From positions 359,920 through 423,919 of the forward strand of contig JAJEKV010000067.1 in the NCBI GenBank assembly GCA_021234155.1: a DNA stretch of 64,000 nucleotides. Direction: 5' to 3'. The notes beneath the pieces are model-generated. The model did no database searches. It had not been told where the DNA came from and saw only the letters and a program-made list of their open reading frames with translations. The position numbers were made by a program, and so were the translations under genes. This document shows positions 47,841 to 59,622 of the stretch, in pieces. Within the stretch, counting starts at the first letter, position 1; every line of letters starts with the position of its first letter. Origin of the DNA: Isoetes taiwanensis (taxonomy: Eukaryota; Streptophyta; Lycopodiopsida; Isoetales; Isoetaceae).

Positions 47841-49434
47841 TATGACGTTCCAACGCAGATAACGGTCCCAGATCGATACCGCTCGCCTCGTCCTACACGC
47901 ATTACCGCCATCCCGATGACGATAATGCCGACGTAGCCAAGCAAGTAGCACCCTAAGGGGCAACTTGCAAGGTGTGTACATTTATTTATGTGCACATTTA
48001 TTCATGTGCACATTTATCCATGTATACACATTTACCCATGTGTACACTTTATGCCACCTAGTTAATAAAGGCAAGTGGGCCACACCATTTATCCCACATG
48101 CTCAAAGGGATAATAGGAAACCCTAGCCCTAACCCTTAGTCTATATAAGTGTAGGAAACCCTAACTTTCTAATTTCGTCCACAGCCTTTTAGGACCCTGT
48201 TTTGCTTGCTCCAAGAGCCAAACTCGCCTCCCAAACTCTGTCTGAGCAGTCTAGCTCATCAATTTCCTTTTCTAGCTTCATCTTCTAGCAGTTCAGCAGC
48301 ATGGTCGAGCTCAAAGCAGGAGGAGCAAGCCAAGGATCAGGTATTTTGTCAATTTAACAGCCTAAAACCGCCTCCGGATATTGAATAAGTAGGTTTAGCC
48401 TATTAAATTGCCCATAGCAGCCATCTAGATCCCCGTGTACCAAACCATAACGAAGGAACCTAACTGCGGATCTAGATTAAATCTCATTCTTTAGTTCTTT
48501 CTGTGATATGTATGATGAACTCTGTGGACTCATTGTATTGGGAAGGGGGGTAGAGACCTTAAAGCCTGGTAGTTGATGCTCCTAGCTAGACCTCTTTAAT
48601 GCACTATTAAATTCGGCTGTGTACAAGAACCAAACCCGGTTGTGGGTGAAAGGGGCCGACCGGGCTTATAAGGAGGTTCATGTCCTCGACTCATGAGCAT
48701 GTCCCTCTGGTAGTAAAGCCTATCGGGGACTATTGTGCACTAGACCTAATGCTCTGCCACTGCGTGAGGGCTTTGCATGGGTTCGACACTCTTGGGGTGG
48801 TGGACACCTTCCATGGAGTTCAAGTCGAAGCAGGCAAAGTGGCCCCTCTAGTCACCTTTGAGTCAGCATGCCAACCGTGGGAGTGATCCCCACCGCCCCA
48901 TCTAAACCGGGAGATGCAACCCAGGAATAGCCCCTTTGGCTATGCATTCGGAGGGCTACAGTCAGGTCCCAACACTTGTCAACCTACTCTGCAAAGTGTG
49001 CACAAGAGGGGTGGATGGAGTGGACTACCCTAAGCCATGTTCTTATGCCAGCCAAATCCATTGCCATGAATTCTGTCTGCTTGACCTCTGGAGACCCAAG
49101 CCTGTCAGTCCATCCCTTGAGTCTGAGCCTTGGGTAGGATCTCCATATGTGATGTACTGATATCTGTTTATGCAGATATGTGGTGAGCCATCCTTTGTGA
49201 TGGTTATGTGATGTTGATGTCGATGTATGTACTAATGACATGTATATTTACGCTTCCGCAGCTAGGTAGGCCCTGAAGGGAGACATGGTAAAATGACCCC
49301 TTTATTCTTCCCACTGGAACTCATCAAGGTTACAGTGACACGTGGAGGGCCCTATATTAGCATGGAGCTAGTATGGGGGATGAACTCCTGTTTGTATATG
49401 GTGAGTGCACCGTATACGAGTAGGGGACGTCACA
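47841..49434 (+). repeat. 5' LTR of the chromodomain element
   Basis: It starts tatgacgttcc (TGTGACGTTCC in the 3' LTR) and ends GGGGACGTCACA. It contains a run of tgtgcacatttat-like units at 47978-48050 and a TATA box at 48141. The 60-codon ORF at 48206 is probably leader sequence, not a gene. Confidence 0.85.
48141..48148 (+). promoter_or_regulatory. TATA box in the 5' LTR
   Basis: ctatataag after cccttagt, about 300 bp into the LTR. The same site is kept in the 3' LTR at 57610, and a similar cttagtctataaaa context recurs at 60948. Confidence 0.6.
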
Positions 49435-49435
49435 G

Positions 49436-49447
49436 TGGTATCAGAGC
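49436..49447 (+). other. Primer binding site, tRNA-iMet
   Basis: TGGTATCAGAGC, one base after the LTR end. Confidence 0.9.
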
Positions 49448-49642
49448 AATGTTCTTGGTGACCAAGAGCAAAGCACTGGCCATGCTCCCAATAGTACTAA
49501 CTTAGTAGGATTCTCAAACCTCGAAAAAGTGGGAATTTTTTTCTCATTTTTGTAGTTTATGCTAAGCTAGTAACAGTTAGAAGAATTGAAAACCAAGAAA
49601 AACTAAAAAGTTGAACTAAATTTTGACCTAAGGTAGAAATGT

Positions 49643-50411
49643 CTCACGGTATGTGCCAGAGCACAAACCTAAATCTTAAGTTAAGCCCTGGGCGCACACC
49701 GTGAGTCACTGGCCATGTTTACCTTGAAACTTGAGGAATTTGAACAAGGTAATATGCTAGATCGAATTTTAAGGTAGGGTTTAGCTAGAATTGCATATCA
49801 CACACCTAAGAATATGTCAAAAAGTTATAAAACTTTAAGTAAAAAATGCAACTTGCTCACGGAATGCGCCAGAGCCTCGACCTAAAATTTAGGTCGAGCC
49901 CCACGCGCACACCGTGAGTAATTTTACTTAGAAATTTTTAAAGTAACCAGATGTTCTAAGCTAGTATATAATTTTGTTCTAATTAATTAGACAAGTTGAA
50001 ATTTCATGTGGAAACCCTAATGTTTCCCCAAGCCCTTCGTAAGGTGGACTCGAGAGATCCTACATGGGTTCGACAATTCGAAGAGAGCAACGGGTGATAT
50101 GTTGCTGGCAATACAAGCAGCAGCACAACAAAAGCTTGTTCAACATTTTGAAGACTCTCGAGCATGTACTCTCCATGCAAAAGGGTGACTTGTATGTTTG
50201 AGTATTCATGTAAATAAATTTTTTGTAACTCAGCATTCTATTCATACAAGTTTTGTATGATATAATGCTCTTAATTAGGTTGTATCTCCAATAATTGCCT
50301 TTTGTTTCATTAGAGTTGGACCTTAAGTGACCAAACATGGGAAAAAGACTCATGGTGTGCGCCTGGACCCTGACCTAAAAATTAGGTTGAGCCCCTGGCG
50401 CATACCATGAG
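49643..50411 (+). repeat. Three 63-bp hairpin repeats in the element leader
   Basis: Imperfect inverted repeats at 49643-49705, 49856-49918 and 50349-50411, each exactly 63 bp. Each has outer arms ctcacgg/ccgtgag (ctcatgg/ccatgag in the third), a tgcgcc.../...gcgca step and a central gacctaaa/tttaggtc-type palindrome. Paired changes in the third copy keep the outer stem. They flank the H3-like segment at 50024-50188. Possible roles are packaging or dimerisation of element RNA, a small-RNA source, or protein binding sites; none is shown. Confidence 0.75.
50024..50188 (+). pseudogene. Histone H3/CENH3-like segment inside the retroelement
   Basis: One open frame of 54 codons plus stop reads FPKPFVRWTREILHGFD, then GDMLLAIQAAAQQKLVQHFE and DSRACTLHAKG-stop. 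This lines up with the histone-fold of H3: LPFQRLVREIAQDF (alpha-N/alpha-1), ALQEAAEAYLVGLFED (alpha-2) and CAIHAKR. The AIQ.AA wording is closer to plant CENH3 than to canonical H3. The N-tail, loop 2 and alpha-3 (VTIMPKD..LARRIRG) are absent, and a TAA precedes the frame, so this is a fragment. It shares LVQHFE...CT.HAK with the H3-like ORF at 59623-60025, so the two have a common lineage-specific source. It lies about 580 bp after the primer site, where gag normally starts. Confidence 0.65.
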
Positions 50412-50449
50412 TCATCCAAACTTTGAACCTCCATAACTTGAGCTACAGA

Positions 50450-53400
50450 GCTCCAAATCGCCTGAAATTTGTTGCAATAGAACCGTTAGACGAATCCATT
50501 TATGACCTAACATTAGGCTAGAAATGTCAAACCCCAGCTCAAAATGACCAAAATTTCTCAAACCCTTGAATTGTTTTTCCAAACTGTGGTTTGTTTCTAA
50601 ATAGAAGCATACCCCATTAGTACCTCACAAGTATTGCTCTCGGCTCGAAGCTGATGCCTTAATCCTAGATAGAAGTACTCAAGAACACCCCTTTGTTATA
50701 GTCATCTAGACCTCAGCATAGCAACCCAAGTTCAATTGTTGGTATATCACCTCTGCTCATGCCATGCCCAAGTCACTCCATGTGCAGAGATTGGACCCCC
50801 CCCATACCAACTTTGCTAGGACCTTAGAGTATGTCTCAAACACCATGAGGGCCTTGTAAAACAAACCTCATTTCATGCCATACCACACGTCCTAATGTCC
50901 ATAGACTTGAAGGTCATAGATATGTCTCCAGTAATGCTGCTCGAGCCATCTTGCTTGCTTATAGAGCCCAGAATGTTGTAGGGGAGCCCTTCAAGTAGAC
51001 CCTTAGACTCTAGGATATACGAGCGTTGCTTTCGAAGTGCAGGGCCAGAGCCACATAAGAGCAAGAGGCGCAACTTCTTGAAGACATCGAGGACCTAGCC
51101 GACATACAGACAGATAAGGAGAGGAGACCGAAAAGGCAGACCCAAGAGAGGAAAGCACAACGACAAACACCTCAACCGACAAACGAGTAGAACAGGACAC
51201 CACCAGCCTATCTTCAATCTTCATCAAATGGGAAGAATATTTGGTAACCAACGGCATCAAGAATCTTCTAGATGTCAACCTCCCGGCTACCACGTCCACG
51301 AGCTCACATCAGAAAGAGGATCTCGACGCCTTCATCAACTCGACGCACATGAGTTTCAAATGGAAGAATGCAAGGCAGCAAAACACAAGTGAAGGAAGAT
51401 GTTAGACATCGATGCCGCATTAGCATCACGAGCTAGGACCAGAGGGCATAATCTTCCGTCGAGGAGAGAAGTCATGGCGACACAAGAACGTATAGAAACT
51501 GGAGGGAAGACCACCACGACCTTGCAGCCCAGCAGCTCAAGCGAATGTCATGCAACGTCAACAAAAGAAGCAACCAAGCTAGGCAACCACAGAGCACCTA
51601 AGGCTGACCAGGACGAGCTTCCAGCTCCCTTGCACCAGCAGGAGAACTTCATCGGTTTCAAAAAGTAGGAGACCATGATGGAGAGGAGACGCATATCAAG
51701 GAAGGAACATCTCCGACTTGAAGGCCTATATCAGCATTAGGGGCAAGATCAAGGAGGGGAATAGTCTGCTCGAACAAGAATTCCTGACCCAGAAACACCT
51801 AGAAACCGAAGGAAGGACGACTTTACTACTTCAGCCAAGTAGTGCGAGACTCGAGTGGATGGGACCCAAAGGACGAAGGAGACGGCCTAGCCAGCAGGTA
51901 CAAATCACACAAAGGCGACCAGAAGGAGCTACGGTAGGTGCAATGGAGATGACCACACTTCCAAACACAGGAGAGGCATCTCGAAATGAAGCAAAGCCCA
52001 AGCAACAGGAGTCGCGCTCAGAAATTCAACTTACGGAGGAATGACAATGCCTGCCTACCGACCACGATCTCAGAGCTTCGAAGACATTCAAGAATGCCCG
52101 ACTGCAACAGCCAGGTGATCCTACTCAAGCGATCAACGGCACCGCACATCGGCAACCTTTCAACGACACACCGCATATAGGGACGTTGAGCGGTCACCGC
52201 ATTCCTCACGACGGACATACACATTAAGGAGGAAGCAAAGAAGCACAACTATAGCCCAAGATCAAAATGGAAGAGCAAGTACGAGAGAGAAACGACCAGA
52301 GCCCAAGCAAACCTTCGACTCCAAACACTTCGGGAAGTGCCCTCAAGTAGAAGACTGCTCGCCCACCCAATGTCAGAATAAGAGACACCGGTCATGTCAA
52401 GATCATCAGCGCTGCACCAGGACATCGTCAGGGTGCAACACTACGTCTTGTGGCAGCGACAACACTTGACGAACTTATGACACGAGTGGCCTCAACAATA
52501 GAAGGAGGAACGACCCGACATCAACAAGCCAACTAAGAAGGCAACATCTCGACGACCATAATTCCACCTTGTGGTGATATAGGGTGATGCGCTATGACAT
52601 GCGTATTAGATGGAGATGCACTTATAAAAGGCACCGCGACGAGGAAATATGCCTCCAACAACTAGGTGATGGCTTCATCAGGTACTTCCACCAGTAATTA
52701 GAACAAAAGAAGTCGATCGCATCTCCGACATGAGGGACCTCAACGCCCAAGGTAGAAGCATTCGACACCTTAAGGACAAGGATAGCAACTGAAACACCTT
52801 CGGCAAGAAGAGAGTTCAAGACAAGGGCCAGGCTATTCAAGAACAAGAGTAGATCTAGGGCAGAAACTTCTTCAACTCAAGGATCAAGCTACGGATCTAT
52901 CATCCCCAACAGCATAACCATCAGGGAGGAGAGCCACAATGCTTCACCCGCCACGGAGACGCTCAAGTATAGAGGGACAAAGGCCAAAAACTAAAAGCCG
53001 GAAAAGTGCTAGCCATCGATCACTTCCACAAGCTCCCTAGAGGCAGCAGGAAGCTCGAAACGGAGGAGCGCGATCAAAGTCACCGGAAGGTACCACATGA
53101 CAAGAAGACGACATAGCACCATAGAACGCGACAACGTCCAAGCCATGTGACCGAGGGGATCAAACAAGTAAGATCGCAAGCTCGATGAAGAAGCGACTAG
53201 GAAAACCGAGCCGAAGAATCGGGGTTCAAATAGGACCTCATCAGGATACGGCAACTCGCATGCAACTTAGCGAACCCAGGGATCAACGATTTGAAGGGCA
53301 ACTAAGGAAGAGAACACCTCTTGGGAGTCTAGCCAAAGGAATTGCGCACAACTTCAAGATGCACCTCCAAATAGCTTCAAACATCGTGAAGGGAGGACAA

Positions 53401-53500
53401 CTACTGCCCAACAACAAGGTAGGAAGAGGACCTGAATGCCGAGGCATCAACGTCTGTTACATCTTTAGTTAGAGTGTGAAGCAGAAGCATGCCACGCCAT
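50450..53500 (+). other. Element interior with unrecognised, purine-rich ORF pieces
   Basis: Plus-strand open pieces at about 51190-51400 (SLSSIFIKWEEYLVTNGIKN), 51399-51668, 51718-52044 and 53185-53472 suggest remains of one or more hydrophilic, Gln/Arg/Thr-rich proteins, possibly gag. I could not match them to a family. No RT or protease motif was found on either strand. Confidence 0.35.
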
Positions 53501-56090
53501 AGCCAACAAACATTGGAGAACTCAAATGTATCAACGAGTCTACCTAGTGTACGAGCTGACGTACAAATAGGAGGATATAGACCTTCAACACCAGCGCACT
53601 AGGAGGAACATCGAGAACAATGCCATGGAACACGTGTGCACCTCGAGGGGAGACATCAAGCCTAATAGCTTTAATAGTATTTGTAATCATAATAGTGTAA
53701 GCTATATGACTTGCATGTGTATTTCCCCTTGTTATTCCCTCTCTCTCTCTCTCACACAGTATAACAGATCAAAGAAAAGAGATGTCGGACAATTGGAAGG
53801 CGTGAAGCGAGCAACATCCTCAACACTTGTCTGTCAACATGCCACAGGACTCGAAGGATGGAGTTGGCACAATAATATCGAATCCAGAGGCATCCTTTAG
53901 CCGCCAAGATGAAGAATTCAACGTGGAGGATGTTTCTCAACGAAACCACGACTTTTGGGAAGTAACATAAAAGATTTCAAGTGATCAACTACGCCATCAA
54001 AACCACCAGCAATGGGAAGCCTCTAATGAAGAAAGTTGACCTCTACATCGAGGAGGAGCTCAGAGTCACAAACAAGAAGGCAACGAGTGGAGGAGATGCG
54101 AGCAAGATTGAGGAGCTACGATCATATAGTCGAGTATGGTAGGCTTATGGATGATGACATCCATAATGGGAGTGGAAGGCATTTCTAGTTTTTCTCAGGA
54201 AGGGATTGCCCCAAGTTGAACTAAGCGCCAACGATTGGGAAGGAAATGCATAGGAGTAACTAAAATTATACATGATTGTTAACAGACATCCAACATATTG
54301 AAACCACTTGGTGAGACTGATCACCTCGCTAAAAAGGAATCATTACTGGGATAATTGTTGACCATGTATAAAGCTAGTACCTCCAAGGAATAATCCAATC
54401 GAATGAGAAGAAGTAATCTAACAAGTCCAGCCAACTTGTTATGATGACATCAATTCAATTGATGGGAATATTCCAAGAGAGTAAATAACTAAGAAAGGGG
54501 GATATTTAGAATATAAAATTAAATAATACATGAAATGTATATCTAAAAATAAGTACATTAATCACATAGCCTTTTGAGGCTGATGATAAAACCTTGCAAT
54601 TTAGAATTGTTCTAAGTAATTCAATAACTCATCGCTTAGGGATGGATATGTTAAACATGATGGCTGCATCCATCATAGATGATTAAATATGTTAGCTAAG
54701 GCTAGTAAATTAATATGTTAAATAAGAAACATATAACCTCTTAGGGTAAATAGAATAGCTAAGATGTTATGACAACATCAATTAACGGGATAGGATACAT
54801 TGAGGCGTAGGACCATTTTCTTATGAAGAGAATGGGGGCTCAATCTTAGGACTGAACCTACCTACATCTTAGGGGTTGAATTGTCATCAAATTAGTAGAC
54901 CCTTAGAATAGAGTTCCTTCCGCAAGTAGCCAAAGCACATAGAGCGTAAGATGGATAGATGCTTAATGTCTATGTGTCCTTCAGCATGCAAGATTGACGC
55001 GGTAGCCAGCTGCACCAAAGCAAATCAATGGACGCAACGCAATGGCCAAGTCGTCTCCAAATTAGTCGACACCGGCTCAATGGGGACAACTAAGGTGGGG
55101 AGAGGCTTTGCATAAATCTCTTACGCCATGATCAATTGCCGGCATTCACATCTAGGAATGAGCTAGTAGCCTAGCTCTTAATTAAATTATCCAGGGTTGT
55201 CAATCCCGTATAACTACATAAATTATATATATAATCTTAAGTATACTATCATGCAAGGCATTGATAGCACTCCGTGAGGGCATATTTCATAAGCTTTAAT
55301 GTCTTGTTGATAAATGATACGTTCATAATAACTGCATAGATAGTTTTGTCTTCTGTAGATATCTTAGTATCGAGATAAAGATAATAATTATATAAAATCT
55401 TAGTTAAACCTTCGCAAGGATGTAATTCCTTCCAAAGGCATTTAAGTGACTTTCATAGGGTCTTGACAAATATAATAAGGATTTGTCTATCTTTCCATAA
55501 CTATAGCAAATATAAAGTATATACATGTAAGGTTGATCATCACCAACCAAGTAGCGAGCGAGAATCACACGCTCAACACTTGGATCCAATGATATAAACC
55601 CTAGCCATATGATAAATAATTAAAATACTTTTCAAAATAAGTATTGCCTCGATAATCGGATGATGACATATTTTAAAGGTCGTAAAGTTATCATATAACA
55701 GTTAGTTAAATATAATACTATTGGAAGCAATATATCCAATACTTAATATAAAAATATTACCGTAAGGTAATTAATATAATTGCATGCATTAAGGGAAGTC
55801 CAGCAGGATCATGCAGGGGTCCAAGACTCTAATGTTTACTTAAGACGTTAACGGATGCTAGCCGACATGCAACAGTTGGTGGAGGAAGTACGCAGATATC
55901 CTCTAGCAGCAAGAGGCCGACAGAAGAGCGTAGCGACAAGCTCTGCATCGACAATTGCATAGCTGAAGCTCTGCATCGGCGGTTAGGCTGAAGCTCTGCA
56001 TCGGCGATTACAGCATCGATGATTAGGGGACAATTGCAAGAAGCTTGCTCCAAGATGCGCTGGGCCCTTCAGAATAGCCAAGAGAGTAGG
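53500..56090 (+). other. Element interior, nothing recognised
   Basis: A CT-microsatellite at 53740-53757, otherwise AT-rich with many stops. A VDTGSM triplet near 55064 recalls a protease active site but lacks supporting context. Confidence 0.35.
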
Positions 56091-56091
56091 T

Positions 56092-56448
56092 AACAAGTCC
56101 TACAAGTTAGAGCTGCCAGCACACCTGAAAATTCATAAAGTCTTCCACGTGAGTTTGCTCAAGAAGCATACTCCAAACCCAGAAGAAGTCTTGGACACGC
56201 CAACGTTGTTGGAAATGACAGAAGAGCAGTTAGAGATAGTCCCAGACTTGATCCTTGATAAGGCGCTCAAGAAGACAAGGAGATCAGAGTTTCTCCAATA
56301 TTTGGTCAAGTGGAAACACTTGCCGGTGGAAGATGCGACGTGGGTACTTAAGAAGGACCTCATAAGGCAATACCCGCAGTTCATGGAGCAATGGGACGGC
56401 AAGGTCATCTCCGAAGCAATCGGCTCAGACATGTCGATTTATGTTTAA
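56092..56448 (+). pseudogene. Integrase C-terminus with chromodomain
   Basis: The frame reads YKLELPAHLKIHKVFHVSLL, the conserved end of Ty3 integrase, then a linker and a chromodomain: LDKALKKTRRSEFLQYLVKW, KHLPVEDATWVLKKDLIRQY. The aromatic residues Y, W and W in the order Y.VKW...ATW are those used by chromodomains. In chromoviruses this domain steers integration to marked chromatin. It is open to the stop at 56448, but the catalytic integrase core upstream is not recognisable, so I treat it as a remnant. Confidence 0.85.
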
Positions 56449-57298
56449 ATTAATTTCATGTGTAGTTAAGATTAATCTACGCATGCAGCCTATGCTAGGT
56501 ATGGGTTGCATGCGTTGTTACCGATGATGGGACCACTACGGTGATCCCTAGGACGTGGTGTAATGTCATTGTAGGCATGACCGCGGTTTTGCTTGGATGA
56601 GTTGGAAGGTAGATTAAAAAGTCTACTTCCGTCCCACGGAAGTAGATGATCTCGAGAGATAAGAGGCCATTCAGGAATGCATTGATAGGAAAGCACCTCT
56701 AGTCAATGCCTACGGGAAGGACGCCACCTTCACGCCCAAGGCAACTAAAGGTGTAGGCATGAGTGTCATCCTAGGCATTATAGGGCGCTGTCTCCACGGC
56801 CACGATGGAAGAAGCATCCTTTTCCTACACCGGGAGATTAGTCATGCATCCATTTAGTTAATTAGATGGGTGGTTAACTTATAACCATAATTTTATTAAT
56901 AATTAAAATGGTACTAACGTAGTGTCGACCTGCGGGCCAATAGAGCGCTCCGGAGGGCAAGGGGGTCGAGCTACGAAGACTTGCAACACAAGTTTTGTTG
57001 GAATGTGTTGCAAGGAATGAAGAGTACCTCGAAAAATAATTGTATGTGAAATTGTTAAATCTTGATAAACTTAAATGTCGTATTAAGTAAGGCTAATAAG
57101 TACCTTGCTTTAATAGAGTTATAAATTGATAAGTTATTGGGATAATGCAATGTCCTAGTAATGTTTTAAAAATATTACCTTAGAGTAATTCTAATAATTG
57201 TGTAAGTATAATAGTAATAAATTGTAGGCATCAAGTTGGTTGCAGGACAACAAGATCCCAAGGTGGGGAGACCCATGATGCTGCGGACAGCATCATTT

Positions 57299-57312
57299 CA
57301 AGGTGGGGAGAA
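57299..57312 (+). other. Polypurine tract
   Basis: aaggtggggagaa directly before the 3' LTR start TGTGACGTTCC. A second aaggtgggga lies 40 bp upstream at 57257. Confidence 0.75.
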
Positions 57313-58900
57313 TGTGACGTTCCAGCACAGTATACGGTCTCAGGACGTATATTGTACTGCCTCGTCACGCGTACACGCCATCTCGATTGACGTGTACGCC
57401 GACGTGTAGCCAAGCAAGTAGCACCCTAGGGGGCAACTTGCAAGGTGTGTACATTTATTTATGTGCACATTTATTCATGTGCACATTTATCCATGTATAC
57501 ACATTTACCCATGTGTACACTTTATGCCACCTAGTTAATAAATGTGGGCCACACCATTTATCCCACATGCTCAAAGGGATAATAGGAAACCCTAGCCCTA
57601 ACCCTTAGTCTATATAAGTATAGGAAACCCTAACTTTCTAATTTCGTCCACAACCTTTTAGGACTCTGTTTTGCTTGCTCCAAGAGCCAAACTCGCCTCC
57701 CAAACTCTGTCTGAGCAGTCTAGCTCATCAGTTTCCCTTTCTAGCTTCATCTTCTAGCAGTTCAGCAGCATGGTCGAGCTTAGAGCAGGAGGAGCAAGCC
57801 AAGGATCAGGTATTTTGTCAATTTAACAGTCTAAACCGCCTCCCAGATATTGAATAAGTAGGTTTAGCCTATTAAATTGCCCATAGCAGCCATCTAGATC
57901 CCCAGGTACCAAACCATAACGAAGGAACCTAACTCTGTGATCTAGATTAAATCTCATTCTTTAGTTCTTTCTGTGATATGTATGATGAACTCTGTGGACT
58001 CATTGTATTAGGAAGGGGGGTAGAGACCTTAAAGCCTGGTAGTTGATGCTCCTAGCTAGACCTCTTTAATGCACTATTAAATTCGGCCTGTGTACAAGAA
58101 CCAAACCTGGTTGTGGGTGAAGGGGCCAGACTGGCTTATAAGGAGGTTCATGTCCTGACTCATGAGCATGTCCCTCTGGTAGTAAAGCCTATCGGGGACT
58201 ATTGTGCACTAGACCTAATGCTCTGCCACTGCGTGAGGGCTTTGCATGGGTTCGACACTCTTGGGGTGGTGGACACCTTCCATGGAGTTCAAGTCGAGTA
58301 CGGGCAGTGGCCCTCTAGTCACCTTGAGTCAGCATGCCAATCTCTGGTGGGAGTGATCCCTACCTGCCCCATCGGAACTGGGGAGATGCAACCCAGGAAT
58401 AGCCCCTTTGGCTATGCATCCGGAGGGCTACAGTCAGGTCCCAACACTTTTCAACCTACTCTGCAAAGTGTGCATAGGAGGGGCGGATGGAGTGGACTAC
58501 CCTAAGCCATGTTCTTATGCCAGCCAAATCCATTGCCATGAATTCTGTCTGCTTGACCTCTGGAGACCCAAGCCTGTCAGTCCATCCCTTGAGTCTGAGC
58601 CTTGGGTAGGATCTCCATATGTGATGTACTGATCTCTGTCTATGCAGATATGTGGTGAGCCATCCTTCGTGATGGTCATGTGATGTTGATGTATGTACTA
58701 CTGACATGTATATTTACGCTTCCGCAGCTAGGTAGGCCCTGAAGGGAGATAGGGTAAAATGACCCCTTCATTCTTCCCACTGGAATTCATCAAGGTTGCA
58801 GTGACACGTGGAGGGCCCTATATTAGCATGGAGCTGGTAGGGGAGATGAACTCCTGTTTGTATACGGTGAGTGCACCCTATACGAGTAGGGGACGTCATA
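57313..58900 (+). repeat. 3' LTR of the chromodomain element
   Basis: Matches 47841-49434 along its length. Differences cluster at CG and CTG/CAG positions and include many 1-3 nt indels. It ends GGGGACGTCATA. Confidence 0.85.
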
Positions 58901-58913
58901 GCACACCCCTTCG

Positions 58914-59612
58914 ATGGCTGCAGCAGCTGGAGGTACTGGAAAGAAGATCCTGGAGCATCTCAAGCCCGAGACGAAGGAGGAGTCGTCTAGCTCAACAGAC
59001 GACACCTTCCATGCCTCCCAAGAGAGGGAACAGAGCAACTCCTCAGTGGAAATGCAAAGGAGCAGCTCCTCAGTGGAAACGCAAAGGACGGATGAAACCG
59101 TCAGTCTTAGCTGGCCGTCGGAGCAAGAGGAGCAGCAGCAGAGGGACGAGCAGGAGCAGGAGCAAGAGCAGCAGCAGGACGACCAGGAGCAGCAGCGGCA
59201 GGAGGAGGAAGTCGGCACCTCCAAGAAGAAGAAGGGCAAGGAGAAAGTGTCCAAATGGCCAAAGGAGAGAGCCCAGAGGAGGGAGAGGGAGAAGGAGGCA
59301 CAGAGGAGAGAGAAGCGGTCCAAGAGGGACCAGGACGGGCCAAGGGGCACCGTGCACATTGAAGAAACTCGTCGGGAGTCTACCGACGAGGAGGAGCAGG
59401 AGGAGACTGAAGAAGCCAGGCAAGAGGAGGAAGACCCCGAGCAGGACCCCGGGGAATCATCTAACCCCGACGCCCGCCCACCTTACTCTAAGTGGCCCAA
59501 GCCACCTAAGGTAATCAAGAAGCAGAAGGTGGGCGAGCGGGAATTCATGCTCAAACAGGATCGTGAATTCCAGTGGTGTAAGAAGGCATACCAGGAGTAC
59601 CTCCATAGATAG
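58914..59612 (+). CDS. Acidic, charged ORF1 upstream of the H3-like ORF
   Basis: Intact ORF of 232 residues. It has a Ser/Glu-rich N-terminus (MAAAAGGTGKKILEHLKPET), a long Gln/Glu run likely to be coiled coil (~75-105), a Lys/Arg-Glu region (SKWPKERAQRREREKEAQRR), an acidic stretch, and a C-terminal part with PPYSKWPKPPKVIKKQK and EFMLKQDREFQWCKKAYQEY. I know no family. Composition suggests a nuclear or nucleic-acid-associated protein, possibly a histone chaperone-like or gag-like role, but that is guesswork. Its stop lies 10 nt before the H3-like ATG. Before the retroelement inserted, the upstream DNA would have been 47840 and leftward, where tttttaaatacc (47695) may be a TATA box. Confidence 0.6.
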   Translation: MAAAAGGTGKKILEHLKPETKEESSSSTDDTFHASQEREQSNSSVEMQRSSSSVETQRTDETVSLSWPSEQEEQQQRDEQEQEQEQQQDDQEQQRQEEEVGTSKKKKGKEKVSKWPKERAQRREREKEAQRREKRSKRDQDGPRGTVHIEETRRESTDEEEQEETEEARQEEEDPEQDPGESSNPDARPPYSKWPKPPKVIKKQKVGEREFMLKQDREFQWCKKAYQEYLHR

Positions 59613-59622
59613 AAGAGGTACA

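Larger units (their letters stand above)
47841..58900 (+). mobile_element. 11-kb chromodomain LTR retroelement lacking a visible pol
   Basis: LTRs 47841-49434 and 57313-58900 (about 1.59 kb, TG...CA-type), a tRNA-iMet primer site at 49436, a polypurine tract at 57299 and 5-bp flanks GCGCA / GCACA (one transition) define a complete insertion. Within the 7.9-kb interior I recognise only an integrase C-terminus with chromodomain (56092-56448), an H3-like segment (50024-50188) and hairpin repeats. Protease, RT, RNase H and integrase core were not found by eye. It is probably a non-autonomous derivative of a Ty3 chromovirus. Confidence 0.85.

Noticed and set aside
49643-50411. Regular hairpin repeats looked at as a CRISPR-like array
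   Set aside because: Spacing is 150-430 bp and unequal, only three copies, no cas genes, and the context is a plant retroelement.
55060-55080. VDTGSM as a retroviral-type protease active site
   Set aside because: A single short match in a frame that stops soon after, with no flanking protease features.
48206-57857. ORFs of 60 codons at 48206-48388 and 57675-57857 starting MLQEPNSPPK
   Set aside because: They are the same place in the two LTRs of one element, downstream of the TATA box. LTR leader sequence is the simpler reading.
58823-59423. Long minus-strand ORFs opposite ORF1 (Leu/Ser/Cys-rich)
   Set aside because: They are the reverse reading of Gln/Glu/Arg repeats and lack features of their own.
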